Assembly (NCBI GenBank): GCA_016744695.1
Contig: JADGDV010000001.1
Location: 186,001 to 250,000, forward strand
DNA from: Hahellaceae bacterium
GTDB taxonomy: Bacteria; Pseudomonadota; Gammaproteobacteria; Pseudomonadales; Oleiphilaceae
Length of the DNA stretch: 64,000 bases
Direction of reading: 5' to 3'
Shown piece after piece: positions 61,363 through 64,000 of the stretch. The position numbers and the translations under genes were made by a program. Each line of letters begins with the position of its first letter. Position 1 is the stretch's first letter. The notes under the pieces are model-generated. The model was not told the origin of the DNA, ran no database searches, and saw nothing but the letters and a program-made list of their open reading frames with translations.

Positions 61363-62418
61363 CTACTCGTTACCTGCTACAGGCCAAGCTGAAAGCACCG
61401 CTTTAAGCATAGTCGCTAAAGGAATTGCAAAAAACACACCCCAAAGCCCCCAGATACCACCAAAAAACAGTACAGCTACAATAATAAGAACAGGGTGAAG
61501 GTTAACCACCTCAGAAAAGAGCAATGGCACCAACACATTGCCATCTAAGGCTTGTATCACACCATAAACAATCATTAGATAGAAAAAATCTGACCCCCAA
61601 CCCCATTGGAAAAGCGCAATCATCGCAACAGGAATAGTCACAATCGTCGCACCAATATAAGGTACTAAAACAGAAAGCCCCACAAGAATAGCCAGCAAGG
61701 CTGCATAATTTAAGTCCAGCACGACAAAAGCAACGTAGGTTGCAACTCCCACAATCATTATTTCAAGCACTTTACCTCGAATATAATTAGCAAACTGCAC
61801 ATTCATTTCAAACCATACCTTTGTCATTAGCCTTCTATCTTGTGGAAGCAAGCCTGCTAGCGAGTTAAGCATAAGCAAACGATCCTTAAGGAAGAAAAAA
61901 ACCAATATAGGCACTAATACGATATAAATTAAAACAGTGACAAAAACAGGAAAACTTTCAAGAGAAAATGACACAACCCACTGACCAAATTTAGCGGCTT
62001 CAGAAGTTGCTTGGTTAAATAAATTATTAACTGAACTTTCACTCAATAATGTCGGATATTCCTGGGGAAGCAACCTTATTGCACCCTTTAACTCTGAGAA
62101 CATGCCAGGAAACTCTTTCACCAACGAGGTTACTTGCGCAAAAACCAAAGGAAAAAGCACAAAAAGAAACACCGTAAAGAGGCCCATAAACACCATAAAC
62201 ACAATTAAAACAGCCCATTTTTCCTTCACCCCAACAGCCACTAATTTAACGACCAAGCCCTGTAAGATAAACGCAAAAATAACACTGGCAATTACAGGAG
62301 CAAGCATTGCACCTGTAAGTATAATCGCCGCTAATGCAACAATTAATAAGATAAAAAGAGCAACAGCCTCTTCATCTGAAAAGTACTTTTCTACCCATGA
62401 GCGAACAATATTTAACAT
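61363..62418 (-). CDS. perM: AI-2E family transporter PerM
   Basis: A 351-residue membrane protein with about eight helices: two near the N terminus, one long periplasmic-like region (about 85-140), then several helices. The late blocks A-I-L-V-G-L-S-V-L-V-P-Y-I-G-A and H-P-V-L-I-I-V-A-V-L-F-F-G-G-I-W-G-L-W-G are typical for the AI-2E/PerM family. The substrate is not known. It lies 56 bases downstream of tusA and near bepA, as in many gammaproteobacteria. Confidence 0.92.
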   Translation of the reverse strand: MLNIVRSWVEKYFSDEEAVALFILLIVALAAIILTGAMLAPVIASVIFAFILQGLVVKLVAVGVKEKWAVLIVFMVFMGLFTVFLFVLFPLVFAQVTSLVKEFPGMFSELKGAIRLLPQEYPTLLSESSVNNLFNQATSEAAKFGQWVVSFSLESFPVFVTVLIYIVLVPILVFFFLKDRLLMLNSLAGLLPQDRRLMTKVWFEMNVQFANYIRGKVLEIMIVGVATYVAFVVLDLNYAALLAILVGLSVLVPYIGATIVTIPVAMIALFQWGWGSDFFYLMIVYGVIQALDGNVLVPLLFSEVVNLHPVLIIVAVLFFGGIWGLWGVFFAIPLATMLKAVLSAWPVAGNE

Positions 62419-62474
62419 TCAGGTTCCTTTACTAACCTTGTTTATTTTGGCTATAGAAAACACACAACAACTTA

Positions 62475-62723
62475 CTAATTACCTTTCAATATCAAATAAT
62501 AATATTCTTCTTTCTCTGCAAAGTTGCCCAGCAGCTTATTTGAACTTAAATCAACAAACGATTTAAAATCTCTTACTGAGCCTGGGTCTGTCGCTTTAAC
62601 CAACAACGTCGTCCCCGGTAACATTTTATTTAGAGCCTGCTTTGCCTTTAATAAGGGCATAGGACAGTTTAATCCCGCTGTATCTAGCTGGACATCAGCA
62701 TCATTTAAATCAAACTTTTCCAT
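62475..62723 (-). CDS. TusA-family sulfurtransferase
   Basis: The ATG at 62723 gives 82 residues; a TTG one codon earlier is possible. TusA features are D-T-A-G-L-N-C-P-M-P-L-L-K-A-K with Cys20 as the likely sulfur carrier, and a late D-P-G-S-V-R-D-F. It may carry sulfur for tRNA thiolation or for cofactor synthesis. It is divergent from bepA and likely cotranscribed with perM. Confidence 0.88.
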   Translation of the reverse strand: MEKFDLNDADVQLDTAGLNCPMPLLKAKQALNKMLPGTTLLVKATDPGSVRDFKSFVDLSSNKLLGNFAEKEEYYYLILKGN

Positions 62724-62910
62724 CAAATAACAAGTCTCTTATTTTCCTAAATTCAGGTATTAATCCGCTGATTTCAACCATAGCTTTCCATTATAGAATG
62801 CCACCATTAAAAATACCGTAATATTCTATCAGTATCTTGTAGTTACTCCGATAACAGTTTACATTTCAAAACAGTTATCGTTAAATTTATTGCTAAGGCC
62901 CGATTTTTTT

Positions 62911-64000
62911 ATGAAGAAATGGATACAACTCACCTGCGTGATATTTTTTTGGCTTTCAGGTGTTATATTTTATCCAGCAAATGCCAAAGACAACGAACTC
63001 CCCTCTCTGGGTGATGCCACATCAGGCTTTATCTCTCTTCAGCAAGAAAAGATATTAGGAGAGTCGTGGTTACGCTCACTTCGACGACAAGTTAAAACCT
63101 ATCACGACCCTCTAACTTACAGTTATTTAACAAGCCTAGTTTATAGGCTTGCACCTAATTCGGAATTAACAGAAAGAAGATTAACACTGGTCATCGTTGA
63201 TAGCCCAGCAATGAACGCTTTCGCCGTCCCTGGAGGCGTTATGGGTATAAACTCAGGTTTATTCACTCATTCTGGAGTTGAACAAGAGTTTGCATCCGTT
63301 ATCGCACACGAAATAGCTCACCTTAGCCAAAGGCATTATGCCCGAAGCCTAGAGCGCCAACAGAAAACAGCACCATTAGCATTGGCGGGCTTACTTGCTA
63401 GCGTTATTATCGCCGCAACTACCGGCTCTGACGCAGGTATAGCCGCTTTAGCAGGCACACAAGCACTATCTATTCAAGCTCAATTAAGTTATTCCAGGCA
63501 AAATGAGCAAGAAGCTGACCGTGTAGGTATCAAAACACTCTATGAGTCCGATATGGACCCTAAAGCCATGCCAGCAATGTTTGAACGCATGCTAAGAGAG
63601 TCAAGACTCTATGGAAACAGACCGCCTGAATACCTATCTACTCACCCTGTCACTGAGTCTCGAATTTCTGACTCAATGAATAGAGCCGCACAGTTTCCAG
63701 CTAAAGAATATGCCGAAGACCTTGAGTTTCACCTAATAAAAAATCGGGTAGTATTGCATTTTTCAGAAACAAACAACGCAGCGATAAGTCATTTTAAATC
63801 TCTAACTGGACAAGAAGACAGCTTCCATGAAACGGCCAACCAATACGGTCTTGCTATTTCATATAACAAAGCTAAAAAACCTGACAAGGCCGAAAAAATA
63901 ATTGACTCGTTACTTGAGCAGTACCCAAACAGAATTATTTTCATAATTGCGAAGGCTGATACACTAAAAAAACAAGGAAAGGTAGATAAAAGCATTAACC
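62911..64000 (+). CDS. bepA: BepA-like M48 metalloprotease, N-terminal part (3' end outside window)
   Basis: A frame from the ATG at 62911 runs off the right edge, 363 codons so far. The signal peptide is about 1-28 (ends A-N-A). The M48 zinc motif H-E-I-A-H is at 133-137, and a later E-Q-E-A-D supplies the third ligand. E-Q-Y-P-N and similar stretches near the edge begin the TPR part. BepA (YfgC) is a periplasmic protease and chaperone that monitors LptD and other barrels. The beginning V-P-G-G-V-M-G-I-N-S-G-L is typical. Confidence 0.93.
   Translation, partial: MKKWIQLTCVIFFWLSGVIFYPANAKDNELPSLGDATSGFISLQQEKILGESWLRSLRRQVKTYHDPLTYSYLTSLVYRLAPNSELTERRLTLVIVDSPAMNAFAVPGGVMGINSGLFTHSGVEQEFASVIAHEIAHLSQRHYARSLERQQKTAPLALAGLLASVIIAATTGSDAGIAALAGTQALSIQAQLSYSRQNEQEADRVGIKTLYESDMDPKAMPAMFERMLRESRLYGNRPPEYLSTHPVTESRISDSMNRAAQFPAKEYAEDLEFHLIKNRVVLHFSETNNAAISHFKSLTGQEDSFHETANQYGLAISYNKAKKPDKAEKIIDSLLEQYPNRIIFIIAKADTLKKQGKVDKSIN

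Overview
The window is a chromosomal segment of an AT-rich, motile, probably marine gammaproteobacterium of the Oceanospirillales/Pseudomonadales type. This rests on gene families and order: a Pseudomonas-style split class II ribonucleotide reductase (nrdJa/nrdJb), a 180-kDa NAD-glutamate dehydrogenase, lexA with two SOS-like boxes, the purC-bamC-dapA // gcvR-bcp order, a moxR-bat operon, and a fliC-flaG-fliD-fliS cluster. I do not assign a genus. Both ends cut genes: a PhnA/YjdM-type gene on the left and a BepA-type metalloprotease on the right.

Layout. 1-7 kb: Atm1-type ABC exporter, lipid A acyltransferase, YciH, DUF1499 lipoprotein, an outer-membrane barrel divergent from lexA, and two small conserved proteins. 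7-11 kb: DUF1329 protein, then a two-gene signalling operon (receiver-CheC and PAS-GGDEF). 11-16 kb: gdhB. 16-23.3 kb: moxR-DUF58-DUF4381-batA-batB-batD. 23.4-31.7 kb: flagellar filament region with fliS, fliD, flaG and two very large divergent flagellins, one preceded by a sigma-28-like and the other by a sigma-54-like promoter. 31.7-32.8 kb: an accessory patch with REP-like palindromes, a flagellin 3' relic and an Rpn nuclease remnant. 32.8-41.5 kb: membrane proteins, a K+ channel, an RND pump with its fusion protein, a tRNA-queuosine mannosyltransferase-like protein and an alpha/beta hydrolase. 41.8-46.2 kb: a candidate small RNA and a secretion module made of two near-identical zinc phospholipase C/P1-nuclease-like proteins, a periplasmic parvulin and a membrane-anchored coiled-coil protein. 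46.8-49.8 kb: nrdJa/nrdJb behind NrdR-like boxes. 49.9-55.1 kb: galU, small unknowns, an HTH regulator, a large PlsC-like acyltransferase and a class V aminotransferase. 55.2-55.4 kb: tRNA-Thr and tRNA-Val. 55.7-64 kb: an outer-membrane barrel, purC, bamC, dapA, gcvR, bcp, a chalcone-isomerase-like protein, perM, tusA and bepA.

Three things stand out. First, the phospholipase/nuclease-like pair flanking a parvulin looks like a secreted enzyme family with its own foldase. Second, several different GTAG-headed palindromes sit between genes, as expected for REP sequences mobilised by RAYT transposases encoded elsewhere. Third, a short intergenic stretch has a -10 box, stem-loops and a strong GNRA-loop terminator but no gene, which fits an unannotated small RNA. 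Most of the rest is ordinary core metabolism, envelope and motility.
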